The notes beneath the pieces were generated by a model. That model worked only from the letters and a program-made list of their open reading frames with translations, made no database searches and was not told the origin of the DNA. This document shows positions 7,720 to 15,541 of a stretch of DNA of 64,000 bases, piece by piece (within the stretch, counting starts at the first letter, position 1; every line of letters begins with the position of its first letter). This DNA comes from Thiohalospira halophila DSM 15071 (lineage in GTDB: Bacteria > Pseudomonadota > Gammaproteobacteria > Thiohalospirales > Thiohalospiraceae), in NCBI RefSeq assembly GCF_900112605.1, contig NZ_FOMJ01000004.1, positions 1 to 64,000 on the forward strand, given 5' to 3'. The translations under genes were made by a program, and so were the position numbers.

Positions 7720-8898
7720 ATGTCGAACCCACTCCCCGTCCTGTTCGCCCTGGGCTTTCGCCCCTTCTTCCTCCTGGCGCTGCTCCAAGCCGTGGTCGCC
7801 ATGGGCGTCTGGGCGTGGCTGCTCCACCGCGACCCCGGTCTGCTGGCCGGCTTCCCCGGCGGGGCCACCGGCTGGCACGCGCGGGAGATGGTCTTCGGGT
7901 ACGCCCCGGCGATGGTGGCCGGCTTCCTGCTCACGGCGGTGCGCAACTGGACCGGCCGGGAGACGGCCACGGGGTGGCCGCTGGCGGCCCTGGCCGGGCT
8001 GTGGCTGGTGGGCCGCCTGACCGCCGCGCTGGATGGGTGGGGCCTGATGGTCTCGGGCGTGGCCGATCTGGCCTTCCTGATCGGGTTGGTAATCACCCTC
8101 GCCCGGCCGGTGATCGCGGCCGGCCAGCTCCGGCAACAGAGCGGCGTCCTGGCCAAGGTGGCGCTGATTGGGGCCAGCCATGGCCTCTGGCTGACCGGGG
8201 CGCTGGGCGGGATGCCGGCCCTGCAGCAGGCCGGGCTGGTCTCCGGCCTGCTGCTGGTCATCGCCCTGATGCTGGTGGTGGTCCAGCGGGTACTGGTCTT
8301 CTTCTCCCGGCGCGCCCTGGGGAGCGACTACGAGCCGGCGGACCACCCCCGGCTCGATCGGGCCCTCCTGGCGCTGATGGTGGTCTACTGGGTGCTGGCC
8401 ATCCTCTCCCTCCGGGGCGAGGCCACCGCCGTGGCGGCCGGGGCACTGGCGCTCCTCCACGCCCTGCGCTGGGGGCGCTGGTTCCGACCCGGGATCCTGG
8501 CCCATCCGCTGCTGGCCGTCCTCTACGCCGGCTATGCCTGGATCATCGCCGGCCTCGCCCTCCACGCCGCCGGGATCGCCCTGGGCTGGCCGCTCTCCCC
8601 GGCCCTGCATGCCTTCGGCGCCGGCGCCATCGCCACCATGACCGCCGGCATGATGGTCCGCGTGACCCTGGGCCACACTGGCCGGGACGTCCTGGCCCCG
8701 CCCCGCTGGCCGGCGCTGGCCTTCGGTCTGGTTGGCCTCGCCGCCCTGGTGCGGGTGGTCGCGCCGCTGGCCACGCCCGAGCTCTGGGTGCCGGCCATGG
8801 CCACGGCCCAGGCCCTGTGGCTGGCGGCTTTCGGCCTGCTGCTGGCCGGCCTCGCCCCCATGCTCCTGCGCCCGCGGGTGGATGGGGCGCCGGGGTAG
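7720..8898 (+). CDS. nnrS: NnrS family haem/copper membrane protein
   Basis: The protein is 392 residues with about twelve hydrophobic segments and begins with the family hallmark PVLFALGFRPFFLLA. Other family blocks are WHAREMVFGYAPAMVAGFLLTAVRNWTG (seen in two parts near residues 50-77) and TMTAGMMVRVTLGHTGR near 310. NnrS proteins sit in the inner membrane and protect cells against nitric oxide stress; the mechanism is not settled. The ATG at 7720 is chosen because it starts the conserved N-terminus, while an in-frame TTG at 7672 would place the FNR-type box inside the gene. No nitrite or NO reductase gene is nearby. Confidence 0.9.
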   Translation: MSNPLPVLFALGFRPFFLLALLQAVVAMGVWAWLLHRDPGLLAGFPGGATGWHAREMVFGYAPAMVAGFLLTAVRNWTGRETATGWPLAALAGLWLVGRLTAALDGWGLMVSGVADLAFLIGLVITLARPVIAAGQLRQQSGVLAKVALIGASHGLWLTGALGGMPALQQAGLVSGLLLVIALMLVVVQRVLVFFSRRALGSDYEPADHPRLDRALLALMVVYWVLAILSLRGEATAVAAGALALLHALRWGRWFRPGILAHPLLAVLYAGYAWIIAGLALHAAGIALGWPLSPALHAFGAGAIATMTAGMMVRVTLGHTGRDVLAPPRWPALAFGLVGLAALVRVVAPLATPELWVPAMATAQALWLAAFGLLLAGLAPMLLRPRVDGAPG

Positions 8899-8989
8899 GT
8901 CCGGTTGCCAGCCGAGCCCTACCGAGTCACCGAGGCCCTGCCATTCGTAAGGGCCCCGGTGTCAAAAAGCGTTCAAAGGTTGTAGTACC
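8899..8989. other. Spacer between nnrS and the RhuM remnant
   Basis: The open frame on the minus strand continues here to 8927, but the encoded residues (VGTTTFERFLTPGPL) no longer resemble RhuM. This appears to be foreign sequence joined to the broken gene. No promoter, terminator or RNA is seen. Confidence 0.4.
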
Positions 8990-9235
8990 CACCTGGTAAG
9001 TCTTTCCGTCGGCGGCAGTTGTTGCACTTTTTGCAACAACTGACCCCCGCTCCAGTTCGTTGCTCTCAAAGATGTTCTTCAGGTGGCGCGATATCACGGA
9101 CTTGTCGCGGCCGAAAACTTCGCCCAATTGATTGAGCGACAGCCAGACGGTCTCCTGATCCGGATCCAGCCGAACCTCCACGGCCCTGCCCGCTTCCTCG
9201 TAGATGATCACCGGGGTTTCGAAGTCCTTGCGCAC
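8990..9235 (-). pseudogene. RhuM-family protein, N-terminal fragment
   Basis: From a GTG at 9235 with AGGAGA upstream, about 82 residues match the start of RhuM (virulence protein family). They include ETVWLSLNQLGEVFGRDKSV and ISRHLKNIFESNELERGSVV, then KSATTAADGKTYQV. Intact family members continue with an EYYNLD block and run to over 300 residues. Here the match stops at 8990 and the frame ends at 8927. The N-terminal helix-turn-helix-like part is thus an orphan. Full-length RhuM genes are typical of horizontally mobile regions, often beside restriction or Fic/Doc genes. None remains here, so this is a decaying insertion. The frame is open upstream to 9364 without family resemblance. Confidence 0.75.
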
Positions 9236-9463
9236 GTAACGCTCTCCTGCGTTGCGGTTTTGGTCCACTCGCTTTCCCACCCGCGAGAACACTCCTGGTA
9301 AGTGCCATTCGGAGGGCTTGCGGACCGTTCTACTCATAACCTCGGGAGAACGCCAGGGTGCCATGCCTCGCCTGCCAGCCGTTTAGCCCCACCCTGTGGA
9401 GCGCACCCTCATTCCGCGGGGTCGCGTATGTCAGAATAGGGGGACATCCAACGGAGGTTCCCC

Positions 9464-10354
9464 ATGCAGCTTGGTGCCCACGTCTCCGCCGCTGGCGGCA
9501 TCGAGAACGCCCCGGATCGGGGCAAGGCCATCGGTGCGGACTGCATCCAGGTCTTTACCCGTAACCAGCGTCAGTGGAAGGCGAAGCCGGTGACCAACGC
9601 GGAGGCGAAGGCCTTTCGCGAGCACCGGTCAGCCGACGGCATCGGCGCGGTGATGAGCCACGCCTCCTATCTGCTGAATCCCGGCACGCCGGACCCGGAC
9701 AAGCGCGCCAAGACCGTGGGGGCGCTGGAGGCGGAGATGGAGCGCTGCCACCAGCTGGGGATCGAGTACCTGAACTTCCACCCCGGGGCGCACACCGGCG
9801 CCGGCGAGGAGGCGGGGCTGGACAATATCGCCGGGGTGCTGGACGAGGTCTGCGCCAACCACCCGGACAAGCGGGACGTGACCCTGGTGCTGGAGAACGT
9901 CGCCGGCCAGGGCAGCACCCTGGGCAAGAGCTTCGCCGAGCTGCGCGCCATCCTCGAGCGGGTCTTCGAGCCGGATCGCTTCGCCGTCTGCATCGATACC
10001 GCCCACGCCTTCGCCGCCGGCTACGCCCTGCATACCGAGGAGGGCTGGGAGGCCATGTGGGAGGAGTTCCACCGCGAGCTGGGGATGGACCGGCTGGTGG
10101 CCTTCCACCTCAACGACTCCAAGGTCCCCTTTGACTCCCGCAAGGACCGCCACGAGCTCATCGGCCGGGGTTATATCGGGGCAGACGCCTTCCGCCGGCT
10201 GGTCACCGATCCCCGTACCCGGGATATCCCGGGCTTCCTGGAGACCCCGGCCGGGGAGGCCGGCTGGGCCGAGGAGCTGCGCTGGCTGCGGGCGGTGGCG
10301 GCCGGGGAATCGCCGGCGCTGCCGGAGATCGAGGACGCCGGGATCAATCTCTAG
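9464..10354 (+). CDS. nfo: Deoxyribonuclease IV (AP endonuclease, Nfo family)
   Basis: A full-length (296 aa) member of the xylose-isomerase-like TIM barrel endonuclease IV family. It cleaves 5' of abasic sites in base-excision repair using three zinc ions. Family blocks are present: MQLGAHVSAAGG at the start, NFHPGAHTG, LVLENVAGQG, CIDTAHAFAAGY and FHLNDSK, then HELIGRGYIG, which together supply the His/Glu/Asp metal ligands. The ribosome site GGAGGTTCCCC sits just before the ATG. It ends seven bases short of the convergent neighbour. Confidence 0.97.
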   Translation: MQLGAHVSAAGGIENAPDRGKAIGADCIQVFTRNQRQWKAKPVTNAEAKAFREHRSADGIGAVMSHASYLLNPGTPDPDKRAKTVGALEAEMERCHQLGIEYLNFHPGAHTGAGEEAGLDNIAGVLDEVCANHPDKRDVTLVLENVAGQGSTLGKSFAELRAILERVFEPDRFAVCIDTAHAFAAGYALHTEEGWEAMWEEFHRELGMDRLVAFHLNDSKVPFDSRKDRHELIGRGYIGADAFRRLVTDPRTRDIPGFLETPAGEAGWAEELRWLRAVAAGESPALPEIEDAGINL

Positions 10355-10361
10355 CGGGCGT

Positions 10362-10889
10362 TCACTCCTCCGCCAGCCGCTGCCGGCCGGCGGAGATCTG
10401 CAGCCGGAGCTTCAGCTGGCCGTCCGCGCTCTCCACGCCGCCGATCCGCAGGCGCTCGCGCAGGGCGTCGGGGACCTTCTTCCGCCACTCGTGGCCCTGG
10501 AGGACCTCGTCCAGATCGATGCGCACGCGATCGCCGTCGCGCCGCGCCCCGGCCTGCTGGCCCAGGGCGGCGAGCATGGGCCCCTTGGCGAGGAAGGGCT
10601 GCACCTCTTCGGGGCGCAGGACCAGGGCGCGCGGCGGGTCACCGGCGGCCGGGGCCTCCACGCGGAAACGGGCCCGGAAGTCGACCCAGACCCCGGCCTT
10701 TTTCCGCCCGGTGACCTCCAGGATCGCGCCGTCGCGGACCGCCAGGCGCAGATCGGCCAGGGAGGGGTCGTCCGCGCGCTCCGCCAGTCGGGCGAGGATC
10801 CGGCGGGGGATGGGCACCGTGATCCCCTCGCGGGCGGCCTTCACCGCCCAGCGGGAGGCGTGGAGCAGTCCCTGTTGCCAGAGGCGCAT
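10362..10889 (-). CDS. Uncharacterised 175-residue protein
   Basis: The ATG at 10889 has GAGGTATCCCC before it; the frame is open to 10985 but the extra leader overlaps the divergent gene start. There is no signal peptide or membrane segment. The N-terminus is basic and tryptophan-containing (MRLWQQGLLHASRWAVKAAREG). The rest alternates beta-like strands with charged turns (LAVRDGAILEVTGRK, RVRIDLDEVLQG, ADGQLKLRLQISAG). The pattern is faintly reminiscent of LmeA/DUF2993-type lipid-binding folds, but this is weak. It is divergent from a permease gene, and nothing in the context points to a role. Confidence 0.6.
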   Translation of the reverse strand: MRLWQQGLLHASRWAVKAAREGITVPIPRRILARLAERADDPSLADLRLAVRDGAILEVTGRKKAGVWVDFRARFRVEAPAAGDPPRALVLRPEEVQPFLAKGPMLAALGQQAGARRDGDRVRIDLDEVLQGHEWRKKVPDALRERLRIGGVESADGQLKLRLQISAGRQRLAEE

Positions 10890-10964
10890 GGGGATACCTC
10901 GTCTTCCATAATGGGTGGATGGTGAGTCCATTGTAGCCCGTCGCCGGGCCGGGTCAGGAGGGCC

Positions 10965-11543
10965 ATGAAGACCGAATCGCAGCACGACGGGGAGAGCGAT
11001 ACCCGGCGCGAGAGCCGCTGGCGGGTCGTCTTCAATCCCACCAACGGCATCTTCGCCGGCGTGGCGGCGCTGGCCGCCTGGACGCTGGCGGAGCGCGACG
11101 GCTGGCCGGCGGTTGGGGGTGCCCTGCGGGAGGCCGGTGAGCTTCTGCTGTTCATCGCCCCCATCTTGGTCACGGCGGTACTCATCTCCGGCTACGTGCA
11201 GACCATGGTGCCCCGGGATGCCATGGAGCGGTGGCTGGGGCGCGGCTCCGGCCTGCGCGGGCTGACCCTGGCGGCGATGGCCGGCGCCCTCACCCCGGGC
11301 GGGCCCTTCGCCGCCTTCCCGCTGGTGGTCGCACTGTGGGAGTCCGGCGCCGGCTTCGGCGTCTGCGTGGCCTACCTCACCTCCTGGTCGGTACTGGGGA
11401 TCCAGCGGGCGCTGGTCTGGGAGATCCCGCTGCTGGGCGCCGACTTCGTCCTCCTGCGCCTGGCCGCCTCCCTGGTCCTTCCCCTGGTCGCCGGGATCCT
11501 GGCCGACCGCCTGGACCCGGCCCGCAAGCGGGGGTCGACGTGA
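10965..11543 (+). CDS. DUF318/ArsP-type permease, first half-protein (192 aa)
   Basis: A hydrophobic protein with about five membrane segments and the family motif ALTPGGPFAAFPL near residues 106-118, followed by YLTSWSVLGIQRALVWEIPLLG. Members of the DUF318 (ArsP_1) permease family carry two such PGGP repeats in one chain of 300-400 residues. Here the gene stops after one repeat and a second gene begins, overlapping by four bases (GTGA), that carries the other. The two products probably assemble into one inner-membrane permease. The substrate is unknown; relatives act on metal or organoarsenical compounds. The acidic polar N-terminal 20 residues are unusual. Confidence 0.8.
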   Translation: MKTESQHDGESDTRRESRWRVVFNPTNGIFAGVAALAAWTLAERDGWPAVGGALREAGELLLFIAPILVTAVLISGYVQTMVPRDAMERWLGRGSGLRGLTLAAMAGALTPGGPFAAFPLVVALWESGAGFGVCVAYLTSWSVLGIQRALVWEIPLLGADFVLLRLAASLVLPLVAGILADRLDPARKRGST

Positions 11544-12043
11544 TCGCCATCGCCTTCATCAGCGTCTTCACGGTGCTGGGGATCCTGGCCTTCCTGGCCC
11601 AGCGCCGTGGCGGGGCCGCCCAGCACCGCGAGGCCGCGGCGGCGGGCTGGCAGCAGCTGCGCTGGCTACTGGTCCGCGTGCCCCTGGCCGTGGTCGCGGC
11701 CTCCCTGGCCGCGCCCCTGGTCCCCGCCGGGCCGGTGAGCGACTGGCTGGGGCCGGAGTCGGGGCTGACCGGGATCGCCATCGCCAGCCTCTTCGGCGGG
11801 ATCCTCCCCGGCGGGCCGGTGGTCGCCTTCCCCCTGGTCATCGTGCTGGAGGGGGCCGGCGCCGGCCGGGCACAGCTGGTGGCGCTCATCACCGGCTGGT
11901 CGGTGCTGGCGGTCCATCGGCTGCTCATCTTCGAAGCGCCGCTGCTGGGCTGGCCCCTGACCCTGCGCCGACTGGCCGCCTCCCTCCCCCTGCCCTTCAT
12001 CGCCGGCCTCCTGGCCGGCTGGGTGGTGGCCCTCGGCGGCTAG
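11540..12043 (+). CDS. DUF318/ArsP-type permease, second half-protein (167 aa)
   Basis: It starts at GTG 11540, overlapping the stop of the first half-gene (GTGA), so translation is coupled. The sequence repeats the architecture of its partner: a helix, a loop with charged residues, GILPGGPVVAFPLVIVLEGAGAG (motif near residues 93-104), then ITGWSVLAVHRLLIFEAPLLGWPL and a last helix. The near-identical order of motifs in both genes shows an ancient internal duplication that is kept here as separate proteins. Its stop overlaps the stop of the convergent sulP gene. The function must be that of the joint complex. Confidence 0.8.
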   Translation: MIAIAFISVFTVLGILAFLAQRRGGAAQHREAAAAGWQQLRWLLVRVPLAVVAASLAAPLVPAGPVSDWLGPESGLTGIAIASLFGGILPGGPVVAFPLVIVLEGAGAGRAQLVALITGWSVLAVHRLLIFEAPLLGWPLTLRRLAASLPLPFIAGLLAGWVVALGG

Positions 12044-13809
12044 CCCGACGGGTTGACCGTCCGCTCACGCTGCCACCGCAGCGCCACCTGCCTGGCCTGC
12101 TCCAGGTCGCGGCAGTGCGTCAGCGAGCCGGCGACCTTGTGGATACCGGCGCGGCGCAGCTTGGCGATGATCCGCGCCGGCAGGCCCACCAGGATCAGGC
12201 CCACGCCGTCATGGCGCATATCGGTCACCAGCGACTGCAGGGCGACGATGGCCGTGCCGTCCATGCTCGGCACATCGTGCATGTCGACGATGACCGTCCG
12301 GACGTTGCGGTCCACCAGGTGCAGGGAGGTGAGCGCCTTCTCCGCGGCCCCGAAGAACATCGGGCCGTTGATGTCGTAGACCGCCACCTCCTCCGGGAGC
12401 CCCTCCACCGCCGGATGATCGGCACCCTCCACCGGCTCGGTCCCGGTGAGCAGCGCCATTCGCCGGATGAACAGCGCCGCCGCCAGACCGATACCGACGG
12501 CGACCGCCGCGACCATGTCGAAGAGCACGGTGAGGCCGAAACAGATCACCAGGATGGCCACATCCCCGGGCGGCGCGGATCGCAGGGTCTGCACGAAGTG
12601 GCGGGCCTCGCTCATGTTCCAGGCGACGATGAACAGGAGGGCGGCGAGGGCCGTCAGCGGCACCAGGCCGAGGAGTCCGGCGAACGCCACCACCGCCAGC
12701 AGGACCACCAGGGCGTGGACCAGGGCCGCCACCGGCGAGCGCGCCCCGCTGCGGATATTCGTCGCCGTCCGGGCGATGGCCGCCGTAGCCGTGATGCCGC
12801 CGAACAGGGGAGCGGCGACATTCCCCAGGCCCTGGCCGATCAGCTCCGCGTTGGAGTCGTGGCGGGTCCGGGTCAGGCCGTCGGCCACCACGGCACACAG
12901 CAGCGACTCGATGGCGCCCAGGGTGGCAATGGCCAGGGCCGGTCCGAGGAGTTCCCGGATCAGGGCAAAGTCGATCTCCAGCGGGGTCCCGTCAGGACCC
13001 GGCAGGCGCCAGGGCGCCATGAAGGTCGGGGGGATCGGCGGGATCCCGCTACCCGTCTCGCCGTTCGCCTCCCAGGAAAAGCGGGACGCGATGGTATCCA
13101 CGGCGAGGTCGGCACCCGGGCCACCCAGCCAGCGGTTGGCCGCGTACGCCGCGATGGCACCAACGACGAGCCCCACCAGGGGCGCGGGAACGGGCGTATT
13201 GAGGCGCGGCCACAGGAGCATGACGGCCAGGGCGAAGAGGCCCACACCCAGCTCCAGCGGGTCGAGGGTGGGTAACGAGGTAACGATTGCCCCCACGTTC
13301 TCGATGAAGTGCTCGCCGAGCTGGCCGGTCTCGAGCCCCAGGAAATCGGGGACCTGCAGGACGGCAATGACCACCGCGATCCCCGCCGTGAAGCCGAGCA
13401 CCACCGGGTAGGGCACGAACTGGACCAGGCGCCCCATGCCTGTGGCGCCCAGGGCAACGAGGAAGACCCCGGCCATCATCGTCGCCAGTAGCAGGCCACC
13501 CAGACCGTACGCCTGGACGATGGGGAAGAGGATCACGACGAAGGCCGCCGTCGGCCCCGAGACGTTGAACCGGGAGCCGCCGGTCAGGGCGATGATGGCG
13601 CCGGCAACGATGGCCGTGTAGAGGCCGTGCTGAGGCGGTACGCCGGTGGCGATGGCCAGGGCCATGGACAGCGGCACGGCCACCGTCCCGATGGTCAGCC
13701 CCGCCATCGCATCCCGGCGCAGGTCCGCGAGGCCGTACCCCTCCCGCCAGGCAAAGCGCAGGCCGGTGGCGATGCTGGGCAGAGGGAGGGGCGATCGTTG
13801 GCGTGACAT
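12040..13809 (-). CDS. SulP-family anion transporter with STAS domain
   Basis: At 589 residues it has the standard SulP plan: about 12-14 membrane helices (residues 25-450) followed by a cytoplasmic STAS domain (about 470-575, with VIVDMHDVPSMDGTAIVALQ). Helix blocks include RDAMAGLTIGTVAVPLSMALA, GLYTAIVAGAIIALTGGSRF and NVSGPTAAFVVIL. SulP proteins move sulfate, bicarbonate or dicarboxylates. In an autotroph with phosphoribulokinase nearby, bicarbonate uptake is an attractive but unproven role. Its 5' region carries palindromic operators shared with a divergent ribbon-helix-helix gene, so it is probably repressed by that protein. Confidence 0.93.
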   Translation of the reverse strand: MSRQRSPLPLPSIATGLRFAWREGYGLADLRRDAMAGLTIGTVAVPLSMALAIATGVPPQHGLYTAIVAGAIIALTGGSRFNVSGPTAAFVVILFPIVQAYGLGGLLLATMMAGVFLVALGATGMGRLVQFVPYPVVLGFTAGIAVVIAVLQVPDFLGLETGQLGEHFIENVGAIVTSLPTLDPLELGVGLFALAVMLLWPRLNTPVPAPLVGLVVGAIAAYAANRWLGGPGADLAVDTIASRFSWEANGETGSGIPPIPPTFMAPWRLPGPDGTPLEIDFALIRELLGPALAIATLGAIESLLCAVVADGLTRTRHDSNAELIGQGLGNVAAPLFGGITATAAIARTATNIRSGARSPVAALVHALVVLLAVVAFAGLLGLVPLTALAALLFIVAWNMSEARHFVQTLRSAPPGDVAILVICFGLTVLFDMVAAVAVGIGLAAALFIRRMALLTGTEPVEGADHPAVEGLPEEVAVYDINGPMFFGAAEKALTSLHLVDRNVRTVIVDMHDVPSMDGTAIVALQSLVTDMRHDGVGLILVGLPARIIAKLRRAGIHKVAGSLTHCRDLEQARQVALRWQRERTVNPSG

Positions 13810-13834
13810 GCAGTGGGGGGATTGCCCGGAAGTA

Positions 13835-13862
13835 TGTTAATGACATTAACATTTAATGTAAT
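13835..13862. promoter_or_regulatory. Operator 1: overlapping palindromes next to sulP
   Basis: TGTTAATG-A-CATTAACA (13835-13851) is a perfect 17-base palindrome. It overlaps ACATT-T-AATGT (13849-13859), giving three to four spaced half-sites within 28 bases. The core ATTAACATTYAATGT recurs in operator 2. The site lies 26 bases upstream of the sulP start, where it would block transcription or ribosome access. The AT-rich block stands out from the surrounding sequence. Confidence 0.8.
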
Positions 13863-13896
13863 ACCCGGCAATCCTCGGCATTGCGGGCGGGAGAGG

Positions 13897-13925
13897 GTGT
13901 TATTAACATTCAATGTTAATAACAC
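13897..13925. promoter_or_regulatory. Operator 2: 29-base perfect palindrome next to the RHH gene
   Basis: The arms GTGTTATTAACATT and AATGTTAATAACAC surround one central C, a perfect 14+1+14 inverted repeat ending 12 bases before the chosen start of the regulator gene. Its core is shared with operator 1. This is the expected arrangement for autorepression by a ribbon-helix-helix protein, whose dimers bind successive half-sites. Confidence 0.85.
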
Positions 13926-13937
13926 TGGAGAATGCCG

Positions 13938-14138
13938 ATGGAGAAGAAGACCGCGCGCCTTACCCTGCTCATCGATCCGGCGAAGAAGCGGGCCTTCGAG
14001 CAGCTGTGCGCCGAACAGGACCTGACGCCGTCCCAGGTAGTCCGGCAGATGATCCGGGATTACCTGCACCAGCACGGGGTGGAGTACGAGCCGAGCGGTA
14101 CCGGCGACAGCGCGGGCAGCTCCCGGGGCGGGAGCTAG
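13938..14138 (+). CDS. Ribbon-helix-helix (CopG/Arc-type) regulator
   Basis: A 66-residue protein. The ATG at 13938 is preferred over the one at 13932 because GGAG at 13927-13930 is correctly spaced only for the former. Residues 4-13 (KTARLTLLID) form the expected DNA-binding beta strand, followed by two helices (KKRAFEQLCAEQD, TPSQVVRQMIRDYLHQHG), with a Gly/Ser-rich tail. It is divergent from sulP with two related palindromes in between, so it very likely represses itself and sulP. No toxin gene is present, so it is not a usual antitoxin. Confidence 0.8.
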   Translation: MEKKTARLTLLIDPAKKRAFEQLCAEQDLTPSQVVRQMIRDYLHQHGVEYEPSGTGDSAGSSRGGS

Positions 14139-14206
14139 GCCCGCACGAAAAACGCCCGCCGGGCGAACCGTGCGGGCGTCTTTGCGAGGCCCCGCCGAGG
14201 CGGGGC
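14139..14206. terminator. Tandem hairpins between the RHH gene and prkB
   Basis: GCCCGCACG (14139-14147) pairs with CGTGCGGGC (14169-14177), enclosing a second small stem, and is followed by GTCTTT. A further hairpin, GCCCCGCC-GA-GGCGGGGC, follows at 14189-14206. The first is a plausible terminator for the rightward gene; the second could stop transcription from convergent prkB, though no long T-run is present. Confidence 0.65.
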
Positions 14207-14218
14207 GTTCGTCGGGCC

Positions 14219-15112
14219 TCAGCCCTTCTTGCGCTTACGCTGGATCATGTCGTGCAGCATGGGGGTCAGGATGAGCTCCATGGCGAAGCCCATCTTGCCG
14301 CCCGGCACCACCAGGGTGTTGGGCCGCGACATGAAGGAACCGTTGATCATGTTCAGGAGATAGGGGAAGTCCTGGGTCTCCGGATCGCGGAAGCGGCAGA
14401 CCACCATGGACTCGTCCGGGGTGGGGACGTCCCGGGCGATAAAGGGGTTGGAGGTGTCCACGGTGGGCACGCGCTGGAAGTTCACGTGGGTGCGCGAGAA
14501 CTGCGGCGTGATGTAGTTGATGTAGTCGGGCATCCGCCGGAGGATGGTGTCCACGGTGGCCTCGGCGGAGTAGCCGCGCTCGGCGTTGTCCCGGTGGATC
14601 TTCTGGATCCACTCCAGGTTGACGATGGGCACCACGCCCACGCCCAGGTCCACGTGCTGGGAGACGTCGACGCCATCATCGGTCTTCACCAGGCCGTGCA
14701 GGCCCTCGTAGAAGAGCGCGTCGGTCCCGGCCTCGACCTCCTCCCAGGGGGTAAACTCGCCCGGCGCCTTGTCGATGCCCAGGCGCTGGTTGTGCTCGGC
14801 CGCCTCCTCGTCGCTGTGGAGGTAGTAGCGGCGCTGGCAGGAACCCGACTGGGCGTAGCTGGAGAAGGTCTCCTCCAACTTGTCGAAGACGTTGGCCTCG
14901 GGGCCGAAGTGGCTGAAGGTCTCGCCGTTCTTCTCGGCCTCGGCCATCTTCTGCTTCATCTCCTGGCGCTCGTAGCGGTGGTACGAGTCCCCCTCGATGA
15001 CGGCCGGCTTGATGTCTTCCCGGTGAAAGATGTGCTCGAAGGCACGCTTGACGGTGGTGGTGCCGGCGCCGGAGGAGCCGGTCACCGCGACGATGGGATG
15101 CTTTTCGGACAT
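14219..15112 (-). CDS. prkB: Phosphoribulokinase (Calvin cycle)
   Basis: A 297-residue proteobacterial (class I) phosphoribulokinase. It phosphorylates ribulose-5-phosphate to the CO2 acceptor ribulose-1,5-bisphosphate with ATP. The P-loop reads GSSGAGTTT at residues 12-20, and family blocks include IEGDSYHRYER and DALFYEGLHG. A late block reads IPHVNFQ-like THVNFQRVPTVDTSNPF. The enzyme has no other use than autotrophy, so RuBisCO genes should be elsewhere in the genome. It stands as a single leftward gene. A possible -10 (TAGAAT) occurs near 15182-15187 but no good -35 was found. Confidence 0.97.
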   Translation of the reverse strand: MSEKHPIVAVTGSSGAGTTTVKRAFEHIFHREDIKPAVIEGDSYHRYERQEMKQKMAEAEKNGETFSHFGPEANVFDKLEETFSSYAQSGSCQRRYYLHSDEEAAEHNQRLGIDKAPGEFTPWEEVEAGTDALFYEGLHGLVKTDDGVDVSQHVDLGVGVVPIVNLEWIQKIHRDNAERGYSAEATVDTILRRMPDYINYITPQFSRTHVNFQRVPTVDTSNPFIARDVPTPDESMVVCRFRDPETQDFPYLLNMINGSFMSRPNTLVVPGGKMGFAMELILTPMLHDMIQRKRKKG

Positions 15113-15223
15113 GTTGCCCCCCTGTTTCAGCGTTTCCTGGTTCGGAGTTTCAAGGGTGGTGCGGAAAATCGGGAATCGGGCATTCTACCCCAGAGCCGGG
15201 GCGACGTCTCTCATCCGCCGCCG

Positions 15224-15520
15224 TCACTCGTCGCCCTTGCCGGCGACCTCCCCGGCGCGGTCCATGAGTTCGGTGATGGGCGGCGGCGTCTGGAGGTAAT
15301 AGCCCTTCTCCGCCAGCGCCTCGGTCACTGCCTTCGGATCGGCGCGGGCCAGCCGCTCGCGGCCGGCGAGGTCCAGCTCCGCCAGGGCGGTCTCCAGCCG
15401 GCCAAGGTGGTCGGTGAGCGCCGCCGGGACCTGCTCCAGGTCGGGCTCGCCCTCGTCATCCAGCGGGACGTAAAGGTAGGTCTCCTGACGGCGCTCGCTG
15501 CGCAGTACGGCGCACTTCAT
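15224..15520 (-). CDS. YcgL domain-containing protein
   Basis: A 98-residue protein matching the YcgL family throughout: CAVLRSERRQETYLYVPLDD at the start, RLARADPKAVTEALAEKGYY in the middle and LQTPPPITELMD near the end. The fold is a small alpha/beta domain of unknown biochemical function, widely conserved in gammaproteobacteria, usually soluble. GGAGGAGATGCC precedes the ATG. It lies 22 bases downstream of the next leftward gene and may be cotranscribed with it. Confidence 0.9.
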   Translation of the reverse strand: MKCAVLRSERRQETYLYVPLDDEGEPDLEQVPAALTDHLGRLETALAELDLAGRERLARADPKAVTEALAEKGYYLQTPPPITELMDRAGEVAGKGDE

Positions 15521-15541
15521 GGCATCTCCTCCGGTGGCGGG

